Shown here piece after piece: positions 1 through 6,310 of a stretch of 7,206 bases of DNA. The DNA is from Alphaproteobacteria bacterium (GTDB lineage Bacteria > Pseudomonadota > Alphaproteobacteria > Micropepsales > Micropepsaceae). Position numbers and translations under genes: made by a program. How positions within the stretch are numbered: the first letter of the stretch is position 1; each line of letters begins with the position of its first letter. The notes beneath the pieces were generated by a model, which had not been told where the DNA came from, did not search any database, and saw only the letters and a program-made list of their open reading frames with translations. The DNA is taken from contig DMER01000001.1 in NCBI GenBank assembly GCA_003451645.1, positions 1 to 7,206 on the forward strand, in the 5' to 3' direction.

Positions 1-510
1 GGCCCCAATCAACATGTCCCTATCTTGGCCCTTACGGCCAACGCCTTTGCCGAGGATGGGGAACGTTGCCGGGCCGCGGGCATGAACGACCACCTCACCA
101 AACCGATCCGCAAGGCCGCCCTTCAGGCAGCGCTCCTGAAACACGTTCCGCAAAAGACTGCGGCAGAAGACGCCCCCCCCGCTGAGCCGCTTGGGACCGG
201 CGCGCTGAGTGAACTCGTTGAGGACTTTGGCCAAGCGGGCGCCGCGCGGTTGTTCACGACCTTTGTCAAGGAGCAAGGCTCAGAGATCGCAGTGATGGCC
301 ACGGCGGAGCGCTCAAGCTTGAGGCGCATGGCGCACTCTCTCAAGAGTTCCGCGCGCCTGTTTGGGGCCTCGCGCCTGGGCGATTTGGCGGAAGCACTGG
401 AGGCGGAGGCGACAGACGCCGCGCCTGACGCGCTGTCAGCCAAGATCGCGGAAATCGCCGCCTGCTTCGCGGAAAGCTGCAAAGCAATCAAGACCAAGTT
501 GGCGGCCTAA
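1..510 (+). CDS. Hybrid sensor histidine kinase, C-terminal part (receiver end + Hpt domain)
   Basis: This is the 3' end of a gene whose start lies left of the window; the frame is open from base 1 and 169 residues are visible. Residues 6-40 are the end of a response-regulator receiver domain: VPILALTAN carries the conserved Thr (T12), and the LTKPI motif carries the conserved Lys (K34) of the phosphorylation pocket. The phospho-accepting Asp lies outside the window. After an Ala/Pro-rich linker (about residues 50-65), residues 68-160 form an Hpt domain. Its motif [14 protein letters not shown] places the phosphorylatable His at residue 112 (bases 334-336). Such proteins relay phosphate His-Asp-His to a separate regulator. 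The kinase core and sensor are not visible, so the signal is unknown, and a stand-alone receiver-Hpt protein cannot be excluded. The stop codon overlaps the stop of the convergent CHAP gene. Confidence 0.9.
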   Translation, partial: GPNQHVPILALTANAFAEDGERCRAAGMNDHLTKPIRKAALQAALLKHVPQKTAAEDAPPAEPLGTGALSELVEDFGQAGAARLFTTFVKEQGSEIAVMATAERSSLRRMAHSLKSSARLFGASRLGDLAEALEAEATDAAPDALSAKIAEIAACFAESCKAIKTKLAA

Positions 511-1325
511 CGGGCCGAGGCGAGGTTCGTGCGCGGGTGGATGAACCCTTTGGCCGTATAGGTGCGCGAGCCCCATTGGCGGCCCGGCGTGTACCAGACC
601 TTCAGCATGCTCCAATCATTGTTCGGTGAGACGTCCTTGACCGGCGCGCTCAGATAGATCTTCCCATCATTGAGCCAGTTGGAGTGATCGATCACCATGG
701 TCCGGGAATCAACGATCTTGCGGACAACGGCGACATGCCCGCGGCGCGTGGTCCGGTAGCCATTCATGACCAGCACGGCGCCGACTTGCGGAGACCTGGA
801 ACGGATATACTTGCCCGCCGCCAAGTCCCACCAGCGATTGGCGTTGCCAAAGATGTTCACACCCGACGCTTGCCGGGCAAAGGGGACGCATTGCAGATAA
901 CGCCCAGCGCGCACCACGCGCGGCTCGCCAATGGCCGCCAGATTGACAGGGTCTGAAAGCGGGACATCGGCCACAAAGCCATGCCCACGCGATTTCTTGC
1001 GGCCGCGCTTCTCGGCTTGCTTGCGTGGCTCATAGGGCAGGAGAGCGATGTTCGCGTCATCGCGACGGGTGTACAGGTCTTGGCCACGGCGCAGGTCATC
1101 CGAATTGAGCAGCGGGCCGCCCACGTCTATCCCGGCTGGCAACACGGCAAAACGCGTATGGGTCGTCTTTGGGACCACCATGTCGGCCGAATGCACGGTC
1201 TCGGCGCTGACAGTCGAACGCAGACGCGGCTCATTATACGAAGCATCTTGAGGCATAGTTGCGCAGCCCGCCAAGGCAACGCCAGCTATAAAGAGCGTCG
1301 TAATAGAAGCGCTGAGGTCTTTCAT
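507..1325 (-). CDS. CHAP-domain lipoprotein (putative peptidoglycan amidase/endopeptidase), paralogue 1
   Basis: Predicted secreted lipoprotein of 272 residues. The N-terminus from the ATG at 1325 is a short lipoprotein signal peptide, with hydrophobic [13 protein letters not shown] and lipobox LAGC, giving lipidated Cys21. About 110 residues of low-complexity, basic linker follow (KRGRKKSRG near 107-114). The C-terminal 130 residues are a CHAP domain. The visible catalytic set is Cys146 in LQCVPFAR, His197 in RRGHVAVV and Asn216 in DHSNW. CHAP enzymes cleave amide bonds in peptidoglycan stem peptides or cross-bridges; the substrate here is unknown. The frame is open up to an ATG at 1427, with another ATG at 1364. 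I prefer 1325 because it puts the lipobox at a normal distance, but 1427 has the stronger ribosome-binding site. It is paralogous to the CHAP gene directly upstream. Confidence 0.85.
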   Translation of the reverse strand: MKDLSASITTLFIAGVALAGCATMPQDASYNEPRLRSTVSAETVHSADMVVPKTTHTRFAVLPAGIDVGGPLLNSDDLRRGQDLYTRRDDANIALLPYEPRKQAEKRGRKKSRGHGFVADVPLSDPVNLAAIGEPRVVRAGRYLQCVPFARQASGVNIFGNANRWWDLAAGKYIRSRSPQVGAVLVMNGYRTTRRGHVAVVRKIVDSRTMVIDHSNWLNDGKIYLSAPVKDVSPNNDWSMLKVWYTPGRQWGSRTYTAKGFIHPRTNLASAR

Positions 1326-1430
1326 CACAGCCGTTACCCCGTTATTAGCGGTCGTCTTAAACATTGACCTATCCGTTAACGCGGGCCGGTAACTGCCGCC
1401 TAAAAATCGTGTTGTCAAACGTTTCATTTG

Positions 1431-1436
1431 ACCTCC
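1431..1436 (-). promoter_or_regulatory. Strong Shine-Dalgarno in front of an alternative CHAP start
   Basis: On the minus strand GGAGGT lies 3 nt before an ATG at 1427-1425 that is in frame with the CHAP lipoprotein gene. Starting there would add 34 residues ahead of the lipoprotein signal peptide, placing the lipobox Cys at about residue 55, which is unusual. Another ATG at 1364 is preceded by GGATAGG. Either the true protein has a long, atypical leader or this strong site is coincidental. The spacing of 3 nt is shorter than optimal. Confidence 0.35.
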
Positions 1437-1539
1437 GCCTCTTGACTTTCAATATTTAGCTACGTGCCGCCCCTTCGTCCCCAGATATTGGATCGGTATT
1501 GCGTCATCCAGCCGCACAAAAGCCCTAGTTGTGTGGATT

Positions 1540-2088
1540 TCACCATAGCAGCCCTCTGCTCGAACGGGCATCGGGCCCGATAAAGCCGCTGACCTCATAG
1601 ACGCGCCCGCCATAGCGTTGGCTGTCCATGTGCCAGACCCGCACGCGGCTCCAGTCGTTGCTGCGAGAGACATCCATCACGGGCGTGTCGAGTTGCGTCT
1701 TGAGGTCATTGCCCCAATTGGCGTGATCGACCGTGATCTCGCGGTCGCCTAGAATCTTGCGCACCACCGCAACATGGGCGCGCTCTTCGTTTTGATAGCC
1801 TTTGATGACCATGACTGAGCCCTTTTGGGGTTCATCGTCCGTCTCGTAAAGGCTCGCGGCTTTTCCCCACCAGGTGTAGGCGTCGCCGAAAATCTTCACA
1901 CCCGATTTTTTGCGGGCATAGGGCACGCATTGCATCGGAGGAACTGAGGGGTCAAAGCGAGGCTGCGCGCCGCGCGCGTGCTGGCCGATCGAACCGGGAT
2001 CCTTGAAGCTTGAGGCACAGGCACTGAGCATCGCGGCCACGCCCAAGGCTGCCACTGTCTGCTTCAGGATCACCAACCCCTCATCCAT
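1540..2088 (-). CDS. CHAP-domain lipoprotein (putative peptidoglycan amidase/endopeptidase), paralogue 2
   Basis: Predicted lipoprotein of 182 residues with the same architecture as its downstream neighbour but without the long basic linker. The signal peptide runs through TVAALGVAAMLSAC, with lipobox LSAC and lipidated Cys24. A CHAP domain follows: Cys54 in MQCVPYAR, His105 in RAHVAVV and Asn124 in DHANW. It shares with its paralogue QCVP(F/Y)[18 protein letters not shown](S/A)NW and a closing GFI.P stretch, which supports tandem duplication. ATG at 2088 is the first start; a GTG at codon 6, preceded by GAGGGG, would also give a good signal peptide. Such enzymes are usually cell-wall remodelling hydrolases at the envelope, but the exact bond cut cannot be read from sequence. 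The region upstream has CtrA-like motifs, suggesting possible cell-cycle control. Confidence 0.85.
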   Translation of the reverse strand: MDEGLVILKQTVAALGVAAMLSACASSFKDPGSIGQHARGAQPRFDPSVPPMQCVPYARKKSGVKIFGDAYTWWGKAASLYETDDEPQKGSVMVIKGYQNEERAHVAVVRKILGDREITVDHANWGNDLKTQLDTPVMDVSRSNDWSRVRVWHMDSQRYGGRVYEVSGFIGPDARSSRGLLW

Positions 2089-2113
2089 GCTGTCCGAGCC
2101 CGCCCGCTCACCA

Positions 2114-2171
2114 ATTCTTTCCGTGCCGAAACCATGGTTAAGATCGGCAAGCTTGGTTACGGGCAGGTTAA
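2114..2171 (-). promoter_or_regulatory. Candidate CtrA-regulated promoter of CHAP paralogue 2
   Basis: In the 93-nt gap before the second CHAP gene, the minus strand shows TTAACCAT (2141-2134), one of the two motifs described for CtrA in Caulobacter. The gap also holds TTAC-N7-TTAA (plus strand 2157-2171), one base from the classical TTAA-N7-TTAA. The TTAACC can act as a -35 element, followed after 16 nt by AAGAAT (2119-2114), a 4/6 match to a -10. A transcript would then begin about 20 nt before the ATG. CtrA-activated promoters often overlap the site with the -35. All elements are short, so chance occurrence is possible. Confidence 0.35.
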
Positions 2172-2181
2172 TCGGTGGCGA

Positions 2182-3312
2182 TCAATCCAGCGTTCGCCGG
2201 TAGCGCAGCATCGCCACAACCCACATGACAGCGGTAAATGCCAGAAGCGCCCACAGCTCGTCCGCCATCTCGGCAATCGGGGTCCCTTTCAACATGATGG
2301 CTCGAACCAGCCTCAGGAAATGGGTGATGGGCAGTACCTCGCCGATCCATTGCGCCCAGTTGGGCATGCCTCTGAAGGGGAACATGAAGCCGGACAGCAG
2401 GATCGACGGCAGGAAGAAAAACATCGTCATTTGCATTGCTTGCGCCTGGTTCGTCGCCAGCGTCGAAAGCGTGAAGCCCACCGACAGGTTCGCGGCAATG
2501 AAAATGCCCACAATCAACAGAAGCCCTGAATAAGAGCCGGCCATGGGCACATCGAACAGAAAGCGCGCCGCTGCAAAAATGATCACGACCTGCGCATAGC
2601 CCAACAGCACATAAGGCAGGATCTTCCCAAACATCACCTCATGCGGCTTTGCGGGCATGGCGAGCAGGTTCTCCATGGTGCCCCGCTCGAACTCCTTCAC
2701 GACGGCCATGCTGGTCACCAGCGTCATCGTCATGGTGAGAATGACGCCGATGAGACCTGGCACAATGTTAAGAGCGGTAACGCCCTCGGGGTTGTAGCGG
2801 CGTTGGACCACGATATCGAACGGCGGCGCACTTGGTGGCAGGGTGATGCCTGCGTCTTTGAGATCCTGTTGAAATACGCTTGCCGGCAATTGCTGGAGGG
2901 CTGACACTGCATTGGCAGAGGCCGCAGGGTCTGAGGCATCCGCCTCTAATAGGACCGAGGGCCGCTCGCCCCGCAAAATGGCGCGCGAAAACCCGGCAGG
3001 GACGGTCAGAACAAACGCCGCCTCGCCATTAGCGAGCATGGTTGAGGCTCGGGCCTCCGAAGTTGTGGAGGCAACGATCCTGAAATACCGGGTATTCTCC
3101 AGTGCTGTTATGAGACTGCGCGAGAAGACCGAATGCTCATGAACCCTCAACACTGTGGGCAGATTGCGCGGATCGCCATTGATCGCATAACCGAACATGA
3201 CCAGCTGCATGATTGGGATGGCGAGGATCATCCCGATCGTCATGCGGTCGCGGCGCATCTGGATGAGTTCTTTGAGGAAGACCGCAAGGATGCGTCTGAG
3301 GCTTGAGAACAT
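2182..3312 (-). CDS. ABC-2 type permease (YbhS/YbhR/YhhJ-like) of an export system
   Basis: Membrane subunit of 376 residues, close to the usual length for this family. Layout: a cytoplasmic amphipathic start (RRILAVFLKELIQMRRDR), TM1 at about 25-45, a large periplasmic domain at about 46-178, then five further spans at about 183-206, 229-250, 259-283, 291-313 and 350-369. The hallmark ABC-2 segment VVKEFERGTMENLLAMP (204-220) follows TM2 and resembles the coupling region that meets the ATPase. The gene is last in the operon, 6 nt after the ATPase stop, and AGGGG within the ATPase 3' end serves as its ribosome-binding site. Only one permease gene is present, so the transporter probably uses a homodimer, whereas E. 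coli YbhFSR uses two different permeases. Substrate unknown; relatives export drugs or cations. Confidence 0.92.
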   Translation of the reverse strand: MFSSLRRILAVFLKELIQMRRDRMTIGMILAIPIMQLVMFGYAINGDPRNLPTVLRVHEHSVFSRSLITALENTRYFRIVASTTSEARASTMLANGEAAFVLTVPAGFSRAILRGERPSVLLEADASDPAASANAVSALQQLPASVFQQDLKDAGITLPPSAPPFDIVVQRRYNPEGVTALNIVPGLIGVILTMTMTLVTSMAVVKEFERGTMENLLAMPAKPHEVMFGKILPYVLLGYAQVVIIFAAARFLFDVPMAGSYSGLLLIVGIFIAANLSVGFTLSTLATNQAQAMQMTMFFFLPSILLSGFMFPFRGMPNWAQWIGEVLPITHFLRLVRAIMLKGTPIAEMADELWALLAFTAVMWVVAMLRYRRTLD

Positions 3313-3318
3313 GGCCGA

Positions 3319-4248
3319 TCACCCCTGTATGCGATCGCGAAAGGGGGCCATCAGATGGATGAAGACATCCTCAAGGCTTGCCTCCGCCACTGTCCATGTG
3401 GTGCCAGGCCAGGCGCGATAGGGCGCCACGGCACGATCAAGCGCCTCCCTGTCAACGCCGCAGACATGCAGCGTTGTCCCAAAGACCGAGACTTGCGTGA
3501 CGCCCTCCTGGCCATGAAGCGCGCGGGCCAGACCGCGGATGTCGCCACCACTCACTATATATGTGTGCAGGCCAGAGGCCTTGATCACCTCGGCTATGGT
3601 TCCTTGGGCCAAGATCTGCCCATAGGCGAGATAGACGATCCTGTCGCAGCGCTCCGCCTCATCCATATAGTGCGTCGACACCAGGACAGTGATCCCGTCG
3701 CCCGCCAGCAGATGGATCTTCTCCCAAAAATCGCGCCTGGCTTGCGGATCAACTCCGGCGGTTGGCTCATCCAGAAGCAGAAGCGCCGGTTTGTGCAAAA
3801 CGCAGGCGGCCAGTGCTAAGCGCTGCTTCCAGCCGCCGGACAATTGGCCCGCAAGTTGCCGTTGGCGCTGCGTCAGGCCCAGTTCCGCCAGCGACTGATC
3901 GACCGCGATCCGCTGGTCCTTGAGCTCATAGAGCCTTGCGACAAACTCAAGATTTTCGCGGATCGACAAGTCCTCATAAAACGAGAACTTCTGGGTCATA
4001 TAGCCGACCTGGCGCTTGATCAGGCCGCCCTCGTGCAGGATGTCGAGGCCCAAACACGTGCCCTCACCGGCATCGGGCCGCAACAGGCCGCACAACATGC
4101 GAATGGTGGTGGTCTTGCCGCTGCCATTTGGGCCGAGAAATCCCCAGACCTGACCTTTGGGGACTTGCAGAGCGAACTGATCCACCACGGTCTTGTTGCC
4201 AAACCGTTTGGTCAGTCCTTTGACATCGATTGCGTAAACCGTCGTCAT
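3319..4248 (-). CDS. ABC transporter ATPase subunit (YbhF/CcmA-like)
   Basis: Cytoplasmic ATPase of 309 residues with a complete nucleotide-binding domain. Visible motifs are Walker A GPNGSGKTT (39-47), Q-loop Gln86 in YMTQKFS, signature LSGGWKQR (136-143), Walker B LLLLDEP with catalytic Glu161, D-loop AGVD and the H-switch His193 in STHYMDEAE. The LSGGWKQR form with Trp is typical of the YbhF/RbbA-type drug exporters. Residues from about 230 to 309 form the C-terminal accessory domain common in ABC-2 ATPases. E. coli YbhF is a tandem fusion of two such domains; here there is a single one, which must dimerise. Its ATG overlaps the stop of the adaptor gene (ATGA, 4245-4248), so translation is probably coupled. 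It should energise the neighbouring permease. Confidence 0.94.
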   Translation of the reverse strand: MTTVYAIDVKGLTKRFGNKTVVDQFALQVPKGQVWGFLGPNGSGKTTTIRMLCGLLRPDAGEGTCLGLDILHEGGLIKRQVGYMTQKFSFYEDLSIRENLEFVARLYELKDQRIAVDQSLAELGLTQRQRQLAGQLSGGWKQRLALAACVLHKPALLLLDEPTAGVDPQARRDFWEKIHLLAGDGITVLVSTHYMDEAERCDRIVYLAYGQILAQGTIAEVIKASGLHTYIVSGGDIRGLARALHGQEGVTQVSVFGTTLHVCGVDREALDRAVAPYRAWPGTTWTVAEASLEDVFIHLMAPFRDRIQG

Positions 4249-5213
4249 GACTGAGGCGGCGCCTGAGGCTGAATGTCCACATCAACCGGCTGCCCAGCGG
4301 TTAGCGTCTTCTGGCCAGGCAGGGGTTGCGCTTCAATGCGCCAAACCAGCTTCTCCCGCGCACTCTCCGAGTAGATGATCGGCGGCGTAAACTCCGCCGT
4401 TGCCGCAATGAAGGTCACTTTGGCGCTGATACGCTGCTGGCACCCATCGCACAGAATGGAGACTATTTGCCCGATGGAGATTTGTGCCCGCGCCGCTTGC
4501 GGCACAAAGAACCGCACCTTCATGCTGTTCTCGGGCAGCAGCTGCAGGACTGCGCCTTGCGCCGGGACATACTCACCGGTCTCACGTAAGACATCGTCGA
4601 TGCGCCCGCCGTTGCGCGCTCGGATTTCGCGTTGAGCCACCGCGTAGTCGGCCATGGCGACTTGCGCACGCGCCGCTTTGACTTGCGCATCGGCCGCAGC
4701 CAGCAAGTCCTCCCGTCCGCCCAGCTTGGCCGTGCTCAGTTGCGAACGCGCATTGGCAACACGCGCCCGCGCGGCGTCTGCGGCTGACTGTGCGGTCTGC
4801 ACCGCCTTGGTGGTGGAAAACCCGCGCGCTAAGAGGGAGCGCGCCCTCTGCAGTTCGGCATCCGCCAAGGTCTGCTGTGCCACCGCCTCGCGGACCGAGG
4901 CCTCAAAAACGGCAATCTCGTCCCGTCTGCGCCCTTTACGCAGATCGGCGGCTTGCGCCTCTGCCTGGGACAGTGCGGCAGCCGCCCTTTCGCGCTCTGC
5001 GCGCTGTGCCTCGCCATCCAAGGTGAACAGGGCATCGCCCGTCTTCACCACTTGACCCTTTGAAACCGAGAGCCTTTCGATCCACCCGCCCTGGGGTGCG
5101 GCCACGATGATCGTTTCCGCCTCTGCATACCCTGCATAAGTGCGCTTTGGCGGCTCGGCGCAGCCAACCAATGCAAGCCCAAGGCATAGCGTCAGCAACC
5201 GTCCCCAACTCAT
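4245..5213 (-). CDS. Membrane-fusion (periplasmic adaptor) lipoprotein, HlyD/YbhG-like
   Basis: Periplasmic adaptor of 322 residues that should link the ABC permease to an outer-membrane channel. The N-terminus is a lipoprotein signal (LCLGLALVGC; lipobox LVGC, Cys18), so it is anchored by lipid rather than by a membrane helix. Residues 33-66 form the first half of a lipoyl-like barrel-sandwich domain (AAPQGGWIERLSVSKGQVV), 67-195 a long Ala/Arg/Gln-rich coiled-coil hairpin, and 196-228 the returning lipoyl half (GGRIDDVLRETGEYVPAQG). From about 230 the beta-barrel domain begins (MKVRFFVPQ), containing a Cys-x-x-Cys pair, CDGC at 255-258, and TPPIIYS. The start is preceded by AAGGGGG and overlaps the TetR stop by 4 nt. 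No TolC-like channel gene lies in the window, so a channel encoded elsewhere must be used. Confidence 0.92.
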   Translation of the reverse strand: MSWGRLLTLCLGLALVGCAEPPKRTYAGYAEAETIIVAAPQGGWIERLSVSKGQVVKTGDALFTLDGEAQRAERERAAAALSQAEAQAADLRKGRRRDEIAVFEASVREAVAQQTLADAELQRARSLLARGFSTTKAVQTAQSAADAARARVANARSQLSTAKLGGREDLLAAADAQVKAARAQVAMADYAVAQREIRARNGGRIDDVLRETGEYVPAQGAVLQLLPENSMKVRFFVPQAARAQISIGQIVSILCDGCQQRISAKVTFIAATAEFTPPIIYSESAREKLVWRIEAQPLPGQKTLTAGQPVDVDIQPQAPPQS

Positions 5214-5857
5214 GCGGGTCCCCCTTCAGCGCGCAGACCACGGATAAAGATGTCGAGATGCGTAGCGATATGGCCATCGACATCGAATGGCTGATCGTCA
5301 TGGGGCTCAAAGGCCGACCGGAAGATGGCCATGAACACGATGGGCGCCATGGCCAGACGCACCATATGTAAGGACGGCAGGGCGCGGAACTCACCTGTCT
5401 CCTGACCCTTGGCGATCACTAGGCCGAACAGGGTCATGCCCTTATGGATGAGTTCCCGCAGGCAAAAGGCAGCGAGCTCTGGAAAACGTCTGCTCTCGGC
5501 GATGATCAGCCGCGGAAAGTGAGAGTAGGGCGGCTCACGTACGAACTGCCCCGCCAACCGGATAAGGTCGGTCAGAAGCTGCTGAGCGCTTCCTTGATGC
5601 GCGTGGATCAGGGCTGACGCCACTTCAAAGCGCGCCTCCGCCAGGCGGCGGACCATGGCCTCAAAGACGTCCTGCTTGCTTTCGAAATAGAGATAGATCG
5701 TGCCTTTGCTCACGCCCGCGCGTTTAGCGATGTCGTCGAGCCGCGCATCCGCAAAGCCTTTCTCCACAAAGACCTCGAGCGCCGCATCCAGGAGCTCTTG
5801 GGGTCTCGCCTCCTTGCGCCGCCGCCACCGGACGGGCGCCTCAGCTGTCAGGGTCAT
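5210..5857 (-). CDS. TetR-family transcriptional repressor, first gene of the ABC export operon
   Basis: Regulator of 215 residues, a normal TetR length. The N-terminal DNA-binding domain spans about residues 16-66: LLDAALEVFVEKGFADARLDDIAKRAGVSKGTIYLYFESKQDVF, in which the helix-turn-helix is about 40-58 and the YLYF/K pattern is diagnostic. The rest is an all-helical ligand-binding and dimerisation domain with the stretch ESRRFPELAAF, seen in AcrR-type members. Position and overlap (ATGA with the adaptor gene) suggest it represses its own operon and releases it when a toxic ligand binds, as CecR does for ybhGFSR in E. coli. The ligand cannot be predicted. GAGG lies 6 nt before the ATG. An inverted repeat just upstream is the likely operator. 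Confidence 0.93.
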   Translation of the reverse strand: MTLTAEAPVRWRRRKEARPQELLDAALEVFVEKGFADARLDDIAKRAGVSKGTIYLYFESKQDVFEAMVRRLAEARFEVASALIHAHQGSAQQLLTDLIRLAGQFVREPPYSHFPRLIIAESRRFPELAAFCLRELIHKGMTLFGLVIAKGQETGEFRALPSLHMVRLAMAPIVFMAIFRSAFEPHDDQPFDVDGHIATHLDIFIRGLRAEGGPA

Positions 5858-5868
5858 TCACAGCCTCA

Positions 5869-5894
5869 CTAATTACTGACCAGTCAGTTATTAG
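5869..5894. promoter_or_regulatory. TetR-type operator: 26-bp near-perfect inverted repeat
   Basis: The arms CTAATTACTGAC (5869-5880) and GTCAGTTATTAG (5883-5894) are complementary at 11 of 12 positions around a 2-bp CA centre. The core ACTGAC-CA-GTCAGT is perfect. The repeat lies 11 bp upstream of the repressor start and touches the candidate -10, so a bound dimer would block RNA polymerase. Size, symmetry and position fit a TetR-family operator. Binding itself is inferred. Confidence 0.8.
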
Positions 5895-5921
5895 CATATT
5901 CAACGGCGTTTTGCATCGCAA
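5893..5921 (-). promoter_or_regulatory. Candidate sigma-70-like promoter of the tetR-hlyD-ABC operon
   Basis: On the minus strand TTGCGA (5921-5916) and TATGCT (5898-5893) are separated by exactly 17 nt; each matches the sigma-70 consensus at 4 of 6 positions. The predicted start is near 5886, inside the operator, leaving a leader of about 29 nt with GAGG before the ATG. Overlap with the inverted repeat supports it as the regulated promoter. Confidence 0.5.
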
Positions 5922-5988
5922 ATTCGTGAGCGGCGTTACACCAATGTGAAGGAAGGGTTACGCAGGCACGTAATGTTGAGAAACAAGT

Positions 5989-6024
5989 GATGCATGCCAG
6001 CCATGCGCTGGCATGTGGTGCATC
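5989..6024 (+). repeat. Imperfect hairpin with alternative pairing partners
   Basis: GATGCATGCCAGC (5989-6001) can pair with GCTGGCA (6007-6013) and TGCATC (6019-6024), giving 13 base pairs with a 5-nt loop and a 5-nt bulge on the 3' side. GCTGG can instead pair with a second CCAGC at 6025-6029, and GCATG/CATGC repeats offer further alternatives. No T-run follows, so it is not a standard terminator. It could be a protein-binding site or a switchable RNA structure. Confidence 0.6.
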
Positions 6025-6064
6025 CCAGCTCTGCAGAAAGCAAGCTTGGTAAATGCCATCCGCG

Positions 6065-6079
6065 CGCTTAGGTTAAGCG
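6065..6079. repeat. Short inverted repeat upstream of the small ORF
   Basis: CGCTTA (6065-6070) and TAAGCG (6074-6079) are perfect complements around GGT. It lies about 55 bp before the small ORF, near the expected promoter, and could be an operator half-pair. At 6 bp per arm it could also be chance. Confidence 0.35.
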
Positions 6080-6133
6080 TGTCGAAAGACAAACGAACAT
6101 TACAACACAGATAGCAAGATACGGAGAATTCAG

Positions 6134-6217
6134 ATGCGCACTACGTTTTACTTTATGGAAATCTCGGCCATCGCTTTGGTGACCTTGTCCCTTTTGACCC
6201 TCGTGATCGCGTCGTAA
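6134..6217 (+). CDS. Small single-span membrane peptide, 27 residues
   Basis: A 27-codon ORF with ATG at 6134 and TAA at 6215-6217. GGAG at 6123-6126 sits 7 nt before the ATG, an ideal ribosome-binding site. The peptide begins MRTTFYFMEIS and continues as AIALVTLSLLTLVIAS: a short basic N-terminus followed by a hydrophobic segment (about residues 10-26) long enough for one membrane span. It has no Cys and a single acidic residue (Glu9). It is followed on the same strand by a rho-independent terminator at 6311-6347, so it looks like its own small transcription unit. I do not recognise the family. Possibilities are a regulatory subunit of a membrane complex (in the way AcrZ binds AcrB), a type I toxin-like peptide, or a leader peptide. 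Nothing links it to the neighbouring exporter except position. Chance ORF remains possible. Confidence 0.5.
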   Translation: MRTTFYFMEISAIALVTLSLLTLVIAS

Positions 6218-6231
6218 GCAACTACGCGAAA

Positions 6232-6257
6232 TGAGGGGGAAGCAAGCCTGCCCCTCA
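6232..6257 (+). repeat. Inverted repeat in the 3' part of the small transcript
   Basis: TGAGGGG (6232-6238) and CCCCTCA (6251-6257) are perfect 7-bp complements with a 12-nt loop. The second arm can instead pair locally as CCCC-TCA-GGGG (6251-6261). No T-run follows on either strand. It may protect the 3' side of the small mRNA or form part of a small RNA. Confidence 0.5.
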
Positions 6258-6310
6258 GGGGTGGTAGACCAAAAAGACGTCCAGATACCAAACGGGTACC
6301 GAACCAGAGG

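Larger units (their letters stand above)
5922..6133. other. Non-coding region between the export operon and the small membrane-peptide ORF
   Basis: I see no convincing protein gene in either strand here. The region holds a short inverted repeat TTACG/CGTAA (5958-5973), a large imperfect hairpin (5989-6024), an inverted repeat CGCTTA/TAAGCG (6065-6079) and a tiny TGTC-GAAA-GACA stem at about 6080-6091. An A-rich, apparently unstructured leader (about 6092-6120) then runs up to the ribosome-binding site of the 27-codon ORF. A weak promoter guess on the plus strand is TTGGTA (6046-6051) with TAGGTT 17 nt on (6069-6074), but the match is poor. Confidence 0.5.

Noticed and set aside
2131..2155. 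Short palindromes AACCATGGTT and CAAGCTTG before the second CHAP gene as operators
   Set aside because: Each is 8-10 bp and common by chance. The CtrA-like reading of the same stretch explains part of it better.
2134..2529. 131-codon plus-strand frame opposite the permease 3' end
   Set aside because: His/Gln/Arg-rich translation without a domain; shadow of the transmembrane-coding minus strand.
3844..4254. 136-codon plus-strand frame opposite the ATPase N-terminal half
   Set aside because: It lies antisense to the Walker A and signature regions, which are unmistakably coding on the minus strand.
4654..5055. 133-codon plus-strand frame rich in Ala/Ser/Arg/Cys
   Set aside because: It is the mirror of the adaptor's Ala/Arg/Gln-rich coiled coil in a GC-rich gene, a usual source of false long frames.
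6251..6261. CCCC-TCA-GGGG as a terminator stem
   Set aside because: The stem is only 4 bp with a 3-nt loop and no T-run follows; the real terminator is 50 nt further on.
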